64,000 bases of DNA. Source: Trochalopteron elliotii. Lineage: Eukaryota; Chordata; Aves; Passeriformes; Leiothrichidae. Positions 13,275 through 25,762 of the stretch are shown here, piece after piece (the stretch's first letter is position 1; the number at the start of each line of letters is the position of its first letter). A model generated the notes under the pieces. The model saw only the letters and a program-made list of their open reading frames with translations, was not told the origin of the DNA and did not search any database. The stretch spans positions 1,602,820-1,666,819 of the forward strand of contig JANPWX010000118.1 of NCBI GenBank assembly GCA_024734555.1, read 5' to 3'. Both the position numbers and the translations under genes were made by a program.

Positions 13275-14312
13275 ACACAAACCTAATGTGTGCCTTTGCA
13301 AAATCAAAAAGATTTCATCAGTGGACCTGAAAGTCAGTTCAGTACAAAAGGACACATCAAAGCTCTTGGCCTGTATTTAGCACTAAACTATCTTGTTCAC
13401 CTCCTCTGAGAACACTTGTCTAACAAAGAGCTGCACAGAAGTATTTCTCTTAAAGCAAGTGTAAATTTTTTGATCCTGTAGCATTGACCTACTCCACGTG
13501 CTATGAAAACATTAGGCACAGACCACAATTTAGTTTTCTCTTAAAAAAACCACAGTATGTGCAAGTGAGGTTCACACAACAGACTGACAGCTACAACAAT
13601 AAGCTCTTTAGATTTCCCAAAGAAAAGAGTCAGTTTTAATTTTCTAAGCAGTGCTGCACACTGCTGTGTGCCATTGTCATATCTGCATTAGGAGCATCTG
13701 TGGAACCAGTAAGGAAAAGCTTCAGTACACCCTAAAGGACACTACATGGACACCGTGTGCTGATTGAACTGGGTCAAGAGAGTGAACTACTGGAGAAGTC
13801 ATGGTACATGGGCAGCTACAGCCAGCCAAGGAGGGCCACTGCTTCCTGCAGAAAGAATGGTTTGGGACTCAGGTTACCTCACAGGTGCCCTCAAACTCAC
13901 CCACCTGGACATAACGGAATAAGAAGGGGAAGGTATGGAAATAAAAAGGGGAAATGAGAGGGAGAGCTTCTGTGGAAGTTGTACCAAAAGGTGCCAGTTT
14001 ATCCCAAAGCTTCATTACCAGGGTGAGGTTTATGCACTGCAGATTTCTTGTACAACTTAAAATTGTACAATATGTGAGCAAAGACAGAGCTGCAGTATCT
14101 ACTACTGTCCTCAAGTATATAATTTACAGATAGATGCATACTGTTGGTGCTGACTGCTTCTTCTTAAATGTATTAAAATTCTGAAGGCTACAGTACATTC
14201 TGACACAAAGACAACTTGTCTACCAGGGGAAAATGTAAGGTAGTAACTAACTAATTTGTTTTAGGAGGAACCTTCTCGGATGTGCTAGTTACTTCATGCC
14301 CTTTGGAGGATT

Positions 14313-14318
14313 TTTATT
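14313..14318 (-). terminator. Candidate GPR52 poly(A) signal, proximal
   Basis: AATAAA on the minus strand, about 220 nt past the GPR52 stop codon. It is one of several; use cannot be judged from sequence. Confidence 0.3.
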
Positions 14319-14536
14319 TCTGACTTTCTTCATCATCTCTGTTGAACTGTTCTCCCGACAATTTCACCAGAGTTCAGTGACCCTTCTTACAGCCTTTGCC
14401 TTTTTCCAGGATCCCTTTTAAACTCACTCTAACACCGCAACAAGAAGCTGTTCAAGTAAACATTTCTCTCTGGCAAGTTGCCAGATACCACAAATACTAC
14501 CAAAACTCAGCATTTGATTACATGCACCAGTTTTCT

Positions 14537-15622
14537 TTAAATGGAGCAGGAATTAGCCCGTTTCCTTGGTTTAGGGTCCCGTACATCCCTGTCTGCTGAA
14601 CACACACACGACGAACATATTGTCTCTGACAGTCTCCGTAGTCCCAGCCTGAAAACGCTGTTGGAGAGGCTATATATCACACAGTTGCAGAAACTATTGC
14701 TTATAGCAAGCCACGTAGTTAGGAAGGAGAGGGCCGGGTTTTCCAACACCCTAGAGCTTTCCAGCAGAAAGTAAATGATATAAGGGAGCCAGAGCACGTA
14801 GAAGACGCTGGTGATCCGGAAGAGAACCATGGCATAGCGGCGGTCGGGGCTGTGCCCGCTCTCCCCAGCAGCGTCCCCCTCCTGGTTGGGGAACCGAGCT
14901 CTGCGGTCGCTGATCTCTTTGGTGTGCTGCCGGCAGATTTTGAAGATGTGGAAATAGGTGAAACATATGACAAAGGCAGCAGGAGCGTACAGTAAGCACA
15001 CGATAAAGCCAGTGAAGTAGGCATTAGTTAGCCAGGAGGTAGCACACCATTCAAAAATATCTCCGTGGTAACCAGGTTTTCCCCAGCCAAAGAAAGAAGG
15101 CAAGAAGATCAGGCAAGAGTATATCCAGATCAGACTGATGCAGAGTCTCAAGCGACAAGGTGTGACCAGTTGGTTATAGGAGAGAGGCTTGGTTATAGCG
15201 AGATAACGATCCACACTGATGCAAGCCAGACATGCCATAGAGACGCTTTTGAGCACAGAGATGATGTATCCAAAAACTTGACAAGTCAAGGACTCGTGGA
15301 CACCTGTTGAGTAGTGGAGCAGTGACAAAGTAGGAACCAAGCAGCTGACTCCGACAAAAAGATCAGCATAGGCCATGGTCTGAATAAAATAGCTGGTGGT
15401 GTAATGATGCAGGAGTGGAGCACAGTGGAAAACAAATATCACAGTTAAGTTACCCGCAATGATTAAAAACGTTAGCAAGACAATAACGACTGTCTCAAGG
15501 ATACAGATGTCAACTGCATTGTAGTGACCAAATCCAAGAGGGCAGGAGAGGTGCTCAGATATGTTCATAACACTACTGCTCATATTCAGAGTCCTCCATT
15601 CAATCCATCGGGACTGGTTCAT
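14537..15622 (-). CDS. GPR52: Orphan class A GPCR GPR52, complete single exon
   Basis: An open frame of 361 codons with no intron, the same length as mammalian GPR52. The N-terminus has three N-glycosylation sequons (N2, N13, N20). Seven membrane segments follow: the TM1 Asn is N58, the TM2 Asp is D87, and the disulfide pair is probably C114 with C193 in the second extracellular loop. The DRY motif is D138-R139-Y140. The TM6 toggle region reads FYVLWLP (W278, P280). In TM7 the usual NPxxY is NCVIY (313-317). The C-tail is Cys- and Arg/Lys-rich. The family is a Gs-coupled, highly constitutively active plasma-membrane receptor, enriched in mammalian striatum, whose second extracellular loop folds into the ligand pocket. 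The chosen ATG has A at -3 (AAACATGA). It lies on the same strand as RABGAP1L, inside its intron, as in mammals. Open frames on the opposite strand across this region are shadows. Confidence 0.97.
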   Translation of the reverse strand: MNQSRWIEWRTLNMSSSVMNISEHLSCPLGFGHYNAVDICILETVVIVLLTFLIIAGNLTVIFVFHCAPLLHHYTTSYFIQTMAYADLFVGVSCLVPTLSLLHYSTGVHESLTCQVFGYIISVLKSVSMACLACISVDRYLAITKPLSYNQLVTPCRLRLCISLIWIYSCLIFLPSFFGWGKPGYHGDIFEWCATSWLTNAYFTGFIVCLLYAPAAFVICFTYFHIFKICRQHTKEISDRRARFPNQEGDAAGESGHSPDRRYAMVLFRITSVFYVLWLPYIIYFLLESSRVLENPALSFLTTWLAISNSFCNCVIYSLSNSVFRLGLRRLSETICSSCVCSADRDVRDPKPRKRANSCSI

Positions 15623-15816
15623 GTTTTGTGCTTAGGGAACAGTGCAATCTGAGCCTTAGTGAGCAGGTGACCTGCTGAACAGCAGCTAAACTCTGCTTCA
15701 GCGTCTCACGGTCTCTCTCTGCAGACACTGCCAGTGCTTACATGGGAGAGGATTAGAGTCCCATAGCTGTTGATGCCTCCTCAGCATCAGTGCATCACCT
15801 CTGGCACACCTTGGCT

Positions 15817-15888
15817 TTAAGGAAAGAACGAAAGAAAGAAACAGAGAAACAAAGAAAGAAAAGAAAAACAAAAGCCAGAAAGAGAAAG
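15817..15888 (-). promoter_or_regulatory. Polypyrimidine tract with possible splice acceptor 5' of GPR52
   Basis: On the minus strand, about 70 nt of T/C-rich sequence is followed by CCTTAAAG, with the exon side starting at 15814, 192 nt before the GPR52 ATG. On the plus strand it is a GAAA/AAAG purine run. It may act as the 3' splice site of a 5'UTR intron, or simply be a microsatellite. Confidence 0.35.
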
Positions 15889-17599
15889 GCCACTGATCAG
15901 CTCCTCCAGTGCTCTTGACCCATCTTTAGCAAACACAAGGCACTTCTAAAATAAACAGAAATAAAAACTGACAAAAGAGACACATTCATTTCCCAGGGAA
16001 GGAGGGGACAGAAATCTCTGACTTTTTTCCTGAGAAAGTCGTTTACTTTGGTATATACTGGGGAGAGGAAGGGAAGGAGGAACCTCAGTACAGCTCAGGT
16101 TTCCTGGACCAGCAGCTACTGGAGATAATCTTTATGTCTTAGGTTAAATCACAGACTGTCTGGAGATTAAAGGAAAAAGTTCATCCTCTAATGTTGTCTT
16201 TCCTTGCTCGATTCAGAAGATGGTATTCCATCTCATCCATGCTATTCATTGGAAAGGTAAGGAAAACAGTTTTTTCAAGGTTAATTCCAATAGACTCACC
16301 ACTATTCGGGTATGAATAATGAATTTTATTTAGGAGGAGACAGGTGGGGGGATGAGGCAGATTTGTCCTCTGGCTCCCAAGACAGAAAACATACATCTCA
16401 CATACAATGAGGAAGATTGTGTCTATTCATTTAAAAATGAAAATAATTTAAAAATAGATTTTGGAGACTCATGTCAATATTTACAGTTCCTTTAAACAGT
16501 TATAGTCCATTACAATTATGAATTCCAGAATCATAATTCAGTGTCCCCACAGACAAAATAAATCCTCTTGAATTTAATTTCAGCAATGGCAATTTAAAAG
16601 AATCACCTTTAGAAACTCTGCCACACCTACTACAGTGGATCAGTACCTAGGAGTTCATAGGTATATCCATGATATTGCTCACCTCTGTAGCAACAACTGA
16701 ATCATTTCACAAACCCCCACACAACGAGCTCAGAAACTTCCATCTGCATTCTGCTGGGAAGCTAATGAAATGCTGATTTGACTAGAAAAGCTGCCATTGT
16801 TTACTACTCCATTATTCTGTTGCTCAGCTTCATCTTCTCAGGGGTTTAAGGTTTCTATACTTATTAGATGATCTGCATAATAAATAGTTGCTTTAAAAAA
16901 CTATTCTTCTATTTGCAGGACAGTACCTTGTTCATTTTATTCACAGCTATGGAGAGAGAAAACATTAAAAGAAAGCATCTTCTGTGTTCAGTTTTAAGTA
17001 AATGCTTGATTAGTTCAGGAATCATTAGGCAGGTAATTAAATGTATACAATCTTGTTTTTTCAAAGGCCCCTAAAACGTTAAAACCATCATTAATCCTAG
17101 AGTTCCTGAGACTAGCAGTGAAAATTAATGAATCCACATAAAATGATCTCCAAGGTCATTCGGCTGGCATTTGCTTTAAGTCTCTTTAAAAGTACCAGGA
17201 TCTCTCTGATGTTTCTGATAGTCCTTGCCGTGTCTTCAGGAGGAATTTCAGATACTAGAAAAGCCAAATGTTCAATTGTGTCGCAGCACTTTGAGAGAAA
17301 GCATTCTTTTTGGAGTTAATTTCCTGCCGTGCATCGCCACGCTGTACAGAAAAGTCCTTTCAGATTTTATAACATCCCCGAACATTGCCGCCTATTTGCT
17401 CCCTTTGTCTATAAGCAACAGAGCACGTACAAAAATCACTCCTTTCTCCAATTCCCTGCTAAAGCAATAGAGAAGCTTTCTCACCTACACGCATCCTCAG
17501 CAGCCGCTATGTCCAATACTTGTCAGGGAGTCCTGTTACCGCGGTGCGGCTGGAGCGGCTGCCTCCCTCCCGTGTGATGATTGCCTGCACCTGAGCCCG

Positions 17600-17649
17600 C
17601 TCCTCCTCCTCCTCCTCCTCCTGCTCCTCCTGCTGCTGCTGCTGCTGCT
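17600..17649. repeat. CTC/CTG triplet tract at the left gap edge
   Basis: A run of CTC units grades into CTG units (GCTGCTGCTGCTGCTGCT at the gap edge). On the minus strand this is a CAG/GAG tract. Its true length is hidden by the gap. Confidence 0.95.
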
Positions 17650-18049
17650 NNNNNNNNNNNNNNNNNNNNNNNNNNNNNNNNNNNNNNNNNNNNNNNNNNN
17701 NNNNNNNNNNNNNNNNNNNNNNNNNNNNNNNNNNNNNNNNNNNNNNNNNNNNNNNNNNNNNNNNNNNNNNNNNNNNNNNNNNNNNNNNNNNNNNNNNNNN
17801 NNNNNNNNNNNNNNNNNNNNNNNNNNNNNNNNNNNNNNNNNNNNNNNNNNNNNNNNNNNNNNNNNNNNNNNNNNNNNNNNNNNNNNNNNNNNNNNNNNNN
17901 NNNNNNNNNNNNNNNNNNNNNNNNNNNNNNNNNNNNNNNNNNNNNNNNNNNNNNNNNNNNNNNNNNNNNNNNNNNNNNNNNNNNNNNNNNNNNNNNNNNN
18001 NNNNNNNNNNNNNNNNNNNNNNNNNNNNNNNNNNNNNNNNNNNNNNNNN
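17650..18049. other. Assembly gap of 400 unknown bases
   Basis: A run of N. Both edges are highly GC-rich repeats, so the gap is probably a sequencing drop-out and its size may be nominal. Open frames apparently crossing it are artefacts of reading N as coding. Confidence 1.
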
Positions 18050-18200
18050 CCCCCGAGCCGGGCACCCGAATCCCCGAGCCGGGCACCCGAAGCCCCGGGC
18101 CGGGCACCCGAATCCCCCGAGCCGGGCACCCGAATCCCCGAGCCGGGCACCCGAAGCCCCCCAAGCCGGGCACCGGAGCCCCCGAGCCGGGCACCCGAAG
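18050..18200. repeat. 21-22 bp GC-rich minisatellite at the right gap edge
   Basis: About seven tandem copies of a unit like CCCCGAGCCGGGCACCCGAA plus one variable base. Differences are a final T or G, an extra C, and GGG or AAG for GAG. Most units are 21 bp (7 codons), which is why every frame looks open here. The array enters the gap. Confidence 0.95.
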
Positions 18201-21200
18201 CCCCGCGCTCCGGGATCCAACACATCCCTCCTTGAGAGATGTGCGTGCATAATCCAGACACAAACTAATCCACCAGCGGCATCACCCCACTGAACTGTTC
18301 ACTAAAACAATCCCACACGGTATTAATTAATTAAAGGGCACGCACCTTTTAAGTATCACCTGCTGAGGTTTAGCTTGGTAAAAAGTATCTGCCACAGTTC
18401 CACGCAAATTTTCTAGTCTTCCTTAAAGGGCAGAATTACAGCCCCCACATTAATTACTTCCAAACTTAATACATGTATATTACAAAACTCACCAGTACCC
18501 ATTTTTTATGCTGTACCAGTACCCTACTAGCTTTAGCATCAGTTTAAATACAAATACTTGTAACACATGATTTTCCAAACTGAACCAATTAACTCAGATC
18601 TCTACTCCTGCAAACAGATGCAGCTATTCCCTGATTAAGTACTCAGAACTTCTGTTTACTTCGTGCTTCCTAAAAATAAACCCAGTCACAGAAGTACAAC
18701 CATCACAGTTATCTTACACAGACACTCCATGCATCCTTAGACACTGAAATAGCAAATTTAGACACCAAAACACCAACCACAGAACAGCATTTTGGGTTAT
18801 GGATCAGCAGAAGACGTGTCTTGGAGGCTTTAACCAACCAAGTCATTAGGAACTACAGTGATTTAAGTCCTTCTAGTTCCCTGGCAAACCAAAGGCAAAA
18901 TTTTAATAAGCTGCTCCTGAGTTAACATCTTGTATTTCGAGTACAGCCTGGAGCGAATGTCCAAGTCCGAATGACAAGTCTGTAGCAATGTGAAGCAGCA
19001 CAAACTGCAGCAGTGTAAGAGTGGTTTGCAGTAAGGGCATGTGATCATTCCAATGTCTTCTATCAGAGGATTTAAGAAAAAAATTAAACTATCTCCAATA
19101 CCTCAGAATGGTAAATGGCTGCAACAACAGACTTAATGACTAAATTTAGACCCTGAGCACAGCTTTAAGCCCCAGTTATCCATACCAGGGCACAACAAGA
19201 AGGAGCAATTTTTATTCCTCCTCTTCCCACTCCTCCTGTGGGGGAGGAGGAGAAGGACAAACACTGTTCACAGGCATGGCAGTGACCAATACTTCTCCCT
19301 GGGACAGACTGTGGTTGGCACCACGGATGGAAAGGGCCAAAACACCTTAAAATGGACATTTAGGGAGCCCCAAAGGTACACAGGGGCACGAGCTAAGCAA
19401 AGGTACAGCCTGACAAAGCAGAGCACAGGAACTATGTGCTCAGTACATCCTGCTCCACACAGATTTAACTAACTAAAGCTTCCAAATGTCACAATGACCA
19501 TTGAGTCACCTTGCTGCCAGGTCAGCCCCAGCTGGTGCCTGCTGAGTGTGCCCAGAGTGCTCAGCTCTGAGAACAAGCACTCCTGGCAGCCACAGGCTTC
19601 AGGTCTGCTACAGAAAGCCAGGCTCTGCTGAGCAGGAAAATCAATGGCAACCTCTGCTGGTTGGTTCTAGATGCAGGTAAAATGTGTCCTCTAAAGAAAT
19701 TTTAACTAAAGGGACAAAGTGGTTCAAAAGCAGGGAAGTTTGACTTCTTTGGGAATACGAGCAGTCTTCCTTCACTACCAAAAAACCAGCCATGCTGCAA
19801 ACTACCAGTGGCTTTATCACCTCAGGCACCTGCTCTAAACTGCACCATGCTGATGGCACCAAGCTGTACTGTTTTACAGTATATTTATACAGGACATTTA
19901 TAAAGTACAGTATATTTAGAGGCAAGTGAAAATTAAGCAGAAATCAGCTAATCCCGATGAAACAATGCAGTTACAGAGGGAAGTTTACAAAATGTAGCAA
20001 TACCAGAATGTTGTATCACAGGCAGCAGGTTAAAAGCTCTATGAGAAAAGTTGTTTTATTTGGAAATTAGAGGTATATTTGGGCCTCTGGCACAGTTTTA
20101 AACAAAATCTGCTTCAGGATTTTTTTTTTAACTTGTGTTTTAAGAAAAGGAAGTGAGAAAGAGGAAAGTTCTACTGGAAGAATTGTCTTACTGTCATCAA
20201 GGCAGCATCCTACATGGTGCACAAGTTCCCATGGCTGGTTACATCCAGCTGGTGGACTGAGCACTCTTCAAGCTGAATAGAAGGAGCAATTCCACACCTT
20301 CTTTATAAATTACACCAGCTAGAAACAACACAGGTCGCTACAGAAAACAGAAGGCTCACACCATCTGATCCTGCTGAAAACAGAGGGGATGTGGTAGGAG
20401 CATGAGCTTTGTATATGCAAAGCAAGGCTGTGAAAGCAGTGGTGATGTGTGACCCTAAAAGGAAACCAGATAAAGCTTCTCAGACAGAAAAAGTCCATAT
20501 GGAAGGAGATTTAGAAGCTCCAAGCAAGAAAACAATCTATTAGTCATTCTATTTGGAAAAGAATAGCAATATTTATTTGCTCAATCCTTTGTTGTAAGGA
20601 AACAGGACTGATAGAAGCAATCCCTGCAGTGCACAAAGCAGCATCTCAATCACACCACTCTTTTCTAGTTTGAAGTCTTCCCTTGTTACAATTATTGGAC
20701 AGTCAGCTGGATTAAATGGACAACAATAATTACTGCAAAATCTTTTTGAAAGGCATTGATGAGAGCAAGAAGCTGCAGCTGAGAGTGCAGGGTGAGGAAC
20801 ACAGTAGTTATTTATTTAGATGCAGACCTGAATGACAGTGTTGATAAACATACCAGCTCATCACCTTCTATTTTCTCATTGTTTTACAGCATTTTTTTCT
20901 TTTATATACTTTCTCCTAAGCCTAAAGAACAAAGGCATTTCTTTCAGTTTGCTTTATTTTTAACTTAAGTACCTCTGGCATTTACTTGTCCATGTATCTT
21001 ATGGACACCCAGGTTTTGTTTTTAATGCCTCCAGAATAATTCTATTCCATAAAGCTTGCAGGTGTAATGTCCCAGAGGAGGAACAAAAATCATTCGTTGC
21101 CTTAAAAACTGTGTGTATGTGTAGGGTTTTCTACATCATATTGGCGTTTGAAGTTGCTCTATGAAGTCATATGAGTGCTGTATTTAAGGCAGAAGTCTGT

Positions 21201-22520
21201 TCTATTTGTTATTTGGAATATAAAGCCTCTTCCCCAAATCCACCCACTCCAGCTGTCTATTTAAAACCTGCCCGAGAGCTCGCGCTCACACACAACACAC
21301 GGGGAGTTTGACCTGAGTGCAGGCATATGATGAGATATAAGAACTGTCTATATAATATAAATAAACCCTTTATTTTTTTTCTTCAAACAAGCTTAGGCTT
21401 CTCAAAGCCCTTATACCCTGTGGATACCATCTGACCCCATGCCTTGCTCCAAAGGGAGGGCCAAAGTCCTAAGTCAGATCCAACAGCAAATTTAAGCCGT
21501 GTTGTGCGGGGTTCTACATTCAGCTGAGCTGTGAACATCTCCAAGGACAGAGTTTTCACAGCCTGTTCCAATGTCTGACCACTCTCCCTGTGACTCCCAC
21601 CATCAGCTCAGAATTTTTCTTGCTGTGGTTTGTCACTGTCATCAAGACTAAACACACTTGGTAAAAACCCAGAAGGGTCAGTTCTGAAAGAAATAGGATA
21701 TTGTAGAAACTTTGAAACCATTTCTCCACCTGCTAGTCTCATTTTTCAGTTCTGCTATCAGAGACCAGTTCCTTTCCTCCTCCCTCCCACCCTATGGGAT
21801 GGGATAAATCATTTTACAGTGCTATGGCCCACACACCCTGTGCTGCAACAAAGATCAAGAGGCACCAGGTACACAGCTGCAGTTCTGAAATGCAGATGCT
21901 CCTGTGGAGCTCTTAACCCTTTTGAGTACAGGAAAAATGCCAGCACAGGCCTTTTCTGCATTAGGGCAAACTGGATTTGGTGGCAGCAGCAGAGTAGGTT
22001 CTGTAAGGAGGGCAAGGAAGAGGCTGGGATAATCTGGAGTCAGGAGTGGGGGCAGTTCAGGAGGCTGGAGGGGACAGTGGCCTTCTAAAGGGTCAAGAGA
22101 TGTGAAGGGAGTTAATGATCCCTTTGCCTTTTACTACTGCAGCAGGATTCAGCCTGATCCTCTGCTGGACTCACAGCTCAGTCCTTTTCCAGCACTGCTT
22201 CTAATGATGCAAATATTAGCCAGCATCACATAAGTGTTGGGCAATTAGGATGCTGTGATGCAGAAAAAGAAGAAATGGGCAAATCATTTTTTTAATGTGG
22301 ATCAGTAGAGAGATGGGCATTCACATTTGCAAGTTTATCATGCAGTCTCTTCATGCTGTTAAGCAACAATTACACTGAATGCTTCTAAAGGTTGAAACTT
22401 TCAAATTATTCCTAATATTATTCATGTATTTCATAAATATTAAGCAAGTTTTTGGAGTAAATGGTTACAATCTCCAGTTAAACATTACTGCCTGTGATCT
22501 CATGGATTATATTTCATAAC

Positions 22521-22601
22521 ATCCCAGAATGGTTTGGGTTGGAAGGGATTTTAAAAGATCATTTTGTTCCCACCTTCCCCACCACAGGCAGGGATGCCAC
22601 C
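22521..22601 (-). mobile_element. CR1 LINE 3'-end fragment, short
   Basis: ATCCCAGAATGGTTTGGGTT followed by GGAAGGGATTTTAAAAGATC and CACAGGCAGGGATGCCACC. It is a reverse-oriented CR1 terminus of about 80 bp. Confidence 0.85.
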
Positions 22602-25600
22602 CAAAGAAGCATACAAAGCAAATATATTTCTGAATTTCATATAAAAGAACATTTTCCTTAAGGAGGAGCTTCCCTCAAGATGATATTGATGGTCCTACAA
22701 CAAATTGAACCCACTTAACAAGCTCAATCCAGATGACAAATACCACCAAACTCCTGTGCCCTGAATCAATAGAAATAAAACTCTGTGCAATAAACTATCA
22801 ATCAAGAAGTGAAATTACTTCAGGGAAATGCTGTGCAGCCAACTGAATGGTGGTAGTTAACATTTCTCAGGAACCAAAGAGCTTTTGCTTTAAACAGCAC
22901 ATAAGCTACAGAAGGATGCTATTTCCTGACTGATCATACATGATAAGAAGCACCAGAGAAACTTCTGAGGATGGCAGGAAAAGCAAAAAATTAAACATGT
23001 CCCCTCACAGTTTCATGCACGTGACACTTACACTAAATCACGTGCTCTTACATTAGCAGCAGTTTAAAAAAGAAAAACAAAAGTATGCTGGTAAAACAAC
23101 ACCAACTTATTATCTTCCACTGCTCCCACCTTTCAAGAGATGATTAAAATATTAAATCACAGGACAAAAGCAATTAAGAGAACTGTAAATAAAGAAATAC
23201 TGAAATGTAGAGAATAGTCTGCCCAGTGCAGGTAGCATTGCTCTTCCTTTCCTGTGGGAATCACTTTTCGTTTTTCAAAATAATACATAAGAGATTTTAG
23301 TACTGCATTCACTCAAACCTCCTAGAGGCATATTTTGACATAAGTTGTACTTTTAATAATACTTTTGTCTGTGTCAAGCCAGGAATTACATTCCATAGAT
23401 GTTGGTACTCTAAAAGCATATTTCAAGTGGTCACCAAGAAAGTGTATGCTGAAAAGGATTCCAGCTCGCCTGGCAGGAGCATAAGCTCAGTCAGCATTAG
23501 CAGTAATTCCATTTCAGCAGAGCTAGAACAAGAAATTTTAAAGCTATTAAAAAAAAAATCCCAAACATTGTGATCGCCTGCTTTAGTTTTTCACACACTG
23601 CAAGCCAAACAGTATTCTTAAAACTACAGCATGACCTTTTAAAAGGCAAGCAGTTTTGATTTAATGAGTTCAACTGATGAATAATTTATTGCAGCCTTAA
23701 TTAGGCAGCCAACTTTCAAGACCCATGCAAAAGCAACTACAGAGAACACGAGGATCGAACCCACATACCCCTGTCTTTCAAAATCCAAAGTTTGGATGTA
23801 CCACAGAACAGTTCCATTTCAGTCTAATTCTCTCTTCTTGGTATTCTAAGTACTCTCTTCTAGTAGTTCTTGGTGAACTGCCAGCTCTTATGGGACAAAC
23901 TCATGGACACACACAGAGCAAGAACAGATTGAAATCCACTCTCCATGGACGTGGCCTGGGTTAAAGCACCACAGAACATCCTCCCAGAATATCCAGTCTA
24001 AGCCAGACAGGCTGGCTGGAAACACCTGCCTGGTCACACTAACAACTGATGTTTTAGTTGATTACAGAATTGACACATTCCACTCCAAACTTTTCCTTTA
24101 ATAGATTTCTTTTAGAATAGTTCTTCCTCAAGGATACCAGAGGTGGCTCAGAAAAGCACTGAGCAATCAGAATCGTTTGGGTAATGAAGTCACAGCTCCA
24201 ACTGCTGGGATGGGCAGAATCAGTTCAGAACTTAAGAGCTGCTCTTTGCTTTACTGCAGGGTCTGCTGGGATGGGCAACCCCAAATCCCAGTAAATCCAT
24301 TCCCACTGCTTCTTGAGAACAAAAAAGCTAAAAATAATCAAAGTGAAGAGTGGATTTTCAGGGCTATTTTAAACTAAGTGTTACTCGGGATTACTACTCT
24401 ACCACATTGTGAAGAAACAGAAAAGAGAAACATGGAAAGGATATGGCACAGTAACTATTTATAACCTGAAGGGTGGCACAATTTCTTTTTATGGATTTTA
24501 AGCTCAGCTTCATTTAGACCAAATCTTCCTCCCAGCTGGAAGTGCTGAAGAGGTATCACTTCTGTTCTCCTCCAGCATGGATCCATACACACTTGCATCA
24601 ATATCCATACATGAGAAAGGACAAGGAACAGCTTCCTACTGAGAGTGATCTACAGGGAAAATGTTGCCAATAACAGGGGAAGTACATTCCCGGGTAACTC
24701 ACAGACGTGGAACCCAGAAATGAGAGGTGTTAGGAAAATGCCACTGAAAGCATGAATTACTGACTTTCCCCCCCACAAACCTGAGTTAAAAATTAGCTAA
24801 TTAAAATTTATAAAGTCATCATACATTTGATAACTATTTTTCAAGATTAATGATATCTAAATACATTCAACTTCCAATAACTAGCAAATTTTGTCTTATT
24901 AGATAATGAGGACATTTATATTTATAGCCAGAAATTGGCACATGTAAAATGTTACCTGAGTTGAGAAATCATTTATTCTAGAAGAAATACCAAACCTGAT
25001 ATTATCTGCCATCTCTTAAATAAAATGAAGTCAAATATACACTTAATCATAATTAAGAAGGGGTTAAATATAAACACAACATTGATATCTACAAATCCTT
25101 TTGGAAAGGGCACTATCAGGGAATGGAGAACTCAAGTCTATAGATCACATTCAAGGCCAGCTTCTTTCACCAATATTAAATTCACACATAAACCTCTCCC
25201 CTCTGCTCAAGATTATGGCTTGAAGCTGGAGTCAATCTCTTCGTTAACATATTTTAAAGATAAATCACATCAAACTGCCCCAAACACAGAATATCAGCAT
25301 GCTGAATGCCTCTAACTCAGTGACTTTATAGCCATTCCATATATCGAAATAAAGATATTAGAAATTACCCTCTTAACAGTTAAGGTTTTCTAATACACTA
25401 ACTAAAAGAAGTAAGAATGAGAAACAGCAATTTTTTACAAAGGAAAGGTTTTACACAAGTGATTTGCATTCATTTTTTCTGTTTAAGTTATGAAAATATT
25501 CAACAGTCAGAAAAAAATGCCATAGAAATGGAATAGGGCTAGATTAAAAAAAAAGCCTTATTTTTCACCTAATGTTCTAACCCAAGTGCTCACAGGGGAT

Positions 25601-25654
25601 GAGCTTTAGCACATTTGCTTTCACCCCCAAAGAAGGTTCTTTACAAAACAAAGC

Positions 25655-25670
25655 AAAAAAAAAAAAAAAA
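25655..25670. repeat. Poly-A tract (16 nt)
   Basis: An uninterrupted A run about 40 bp before a duplicated GTTATGGCAACT motif. Confidence 0.9.
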
Positions 25671-25710
25671 GTAAGGGAAAAATATTACATTCAAAAAGCT
25701 ATATTTTATT

Positions 25711-25762
25711 GTTATGGCAACTGATGTGCTAAAAATAAAGAAATAAAGTTGTTATGGCAACT
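25711..25762. promoter_or_regulatory. Paired X-box-like motifs (possible RFX sites)
   Basis: GTTATGGCAACT occurs at 25711-25722 and again at 25751-25762. The second copy, read as GTTGTTATGGCAAC, differs from an RFX X-box palindrome (GTTGCCATGGCAAC) at two bases and keeps a perfect GGCAAC half-site. Function is inferred from the motif only. Confidence 0.3.

Larger units (their letters stand above)
1..14536 (-). other. Downstream part of the GPR52-hosting RABGAP1L intron
   Basis: This stretch includes the likely GPR52 3'UTR (from 14536 leftward, end unknown), an ERVK-type solo LTR at 6082-6789, pentanucleotide, tetranucleotide and poly-T tracts, and two perfect inverted repeats at 7.0 and 8.27 kb. 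No RABGAP1L exon was found, so the intron passes the left edge and exceeds 38.4 kb. In 0.4-5.4 kb and 8.3-12.9 kb I see nothing beyond AT-rich intron. Confidence 0.75.
17500..18260 (-). promoter_or_regulatory. CpG-rich island, candidate GPR52 promoter or 5' exon
   Basis: This is the only markedly GC- and CpG-rich stretch in the window (for example TACCGCGGTGCGGCTGGAGCGGC near 17540). It lies about 1.9 kb upstream of the GPR52 start codon on the coding strand. On the minus strand a donor-like GCG|GTAACA occurs at 17540/17539. An acceptor-like site behind a long pyrimidine tract occurs at 15815/15814. The promoter role is inferred from composition and position. It could instead serve an alternative RABGAP1L first exon. 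Confidence 0.4.

Noticed and set aside
14541..15310. Open frames on the plus strand and in other minus frames across GPR52
   Set aside because: They are shadows of the GPR52 reading frame, whose protein is fully recognisable.
17507..18263. Several 220-247 codon open frames spanning the gap on both strands
   Set aside because: Their length comes from 400 N bases. The flanks are a triplet run and a 21-bp repeat, which stay open in every frame without coding.
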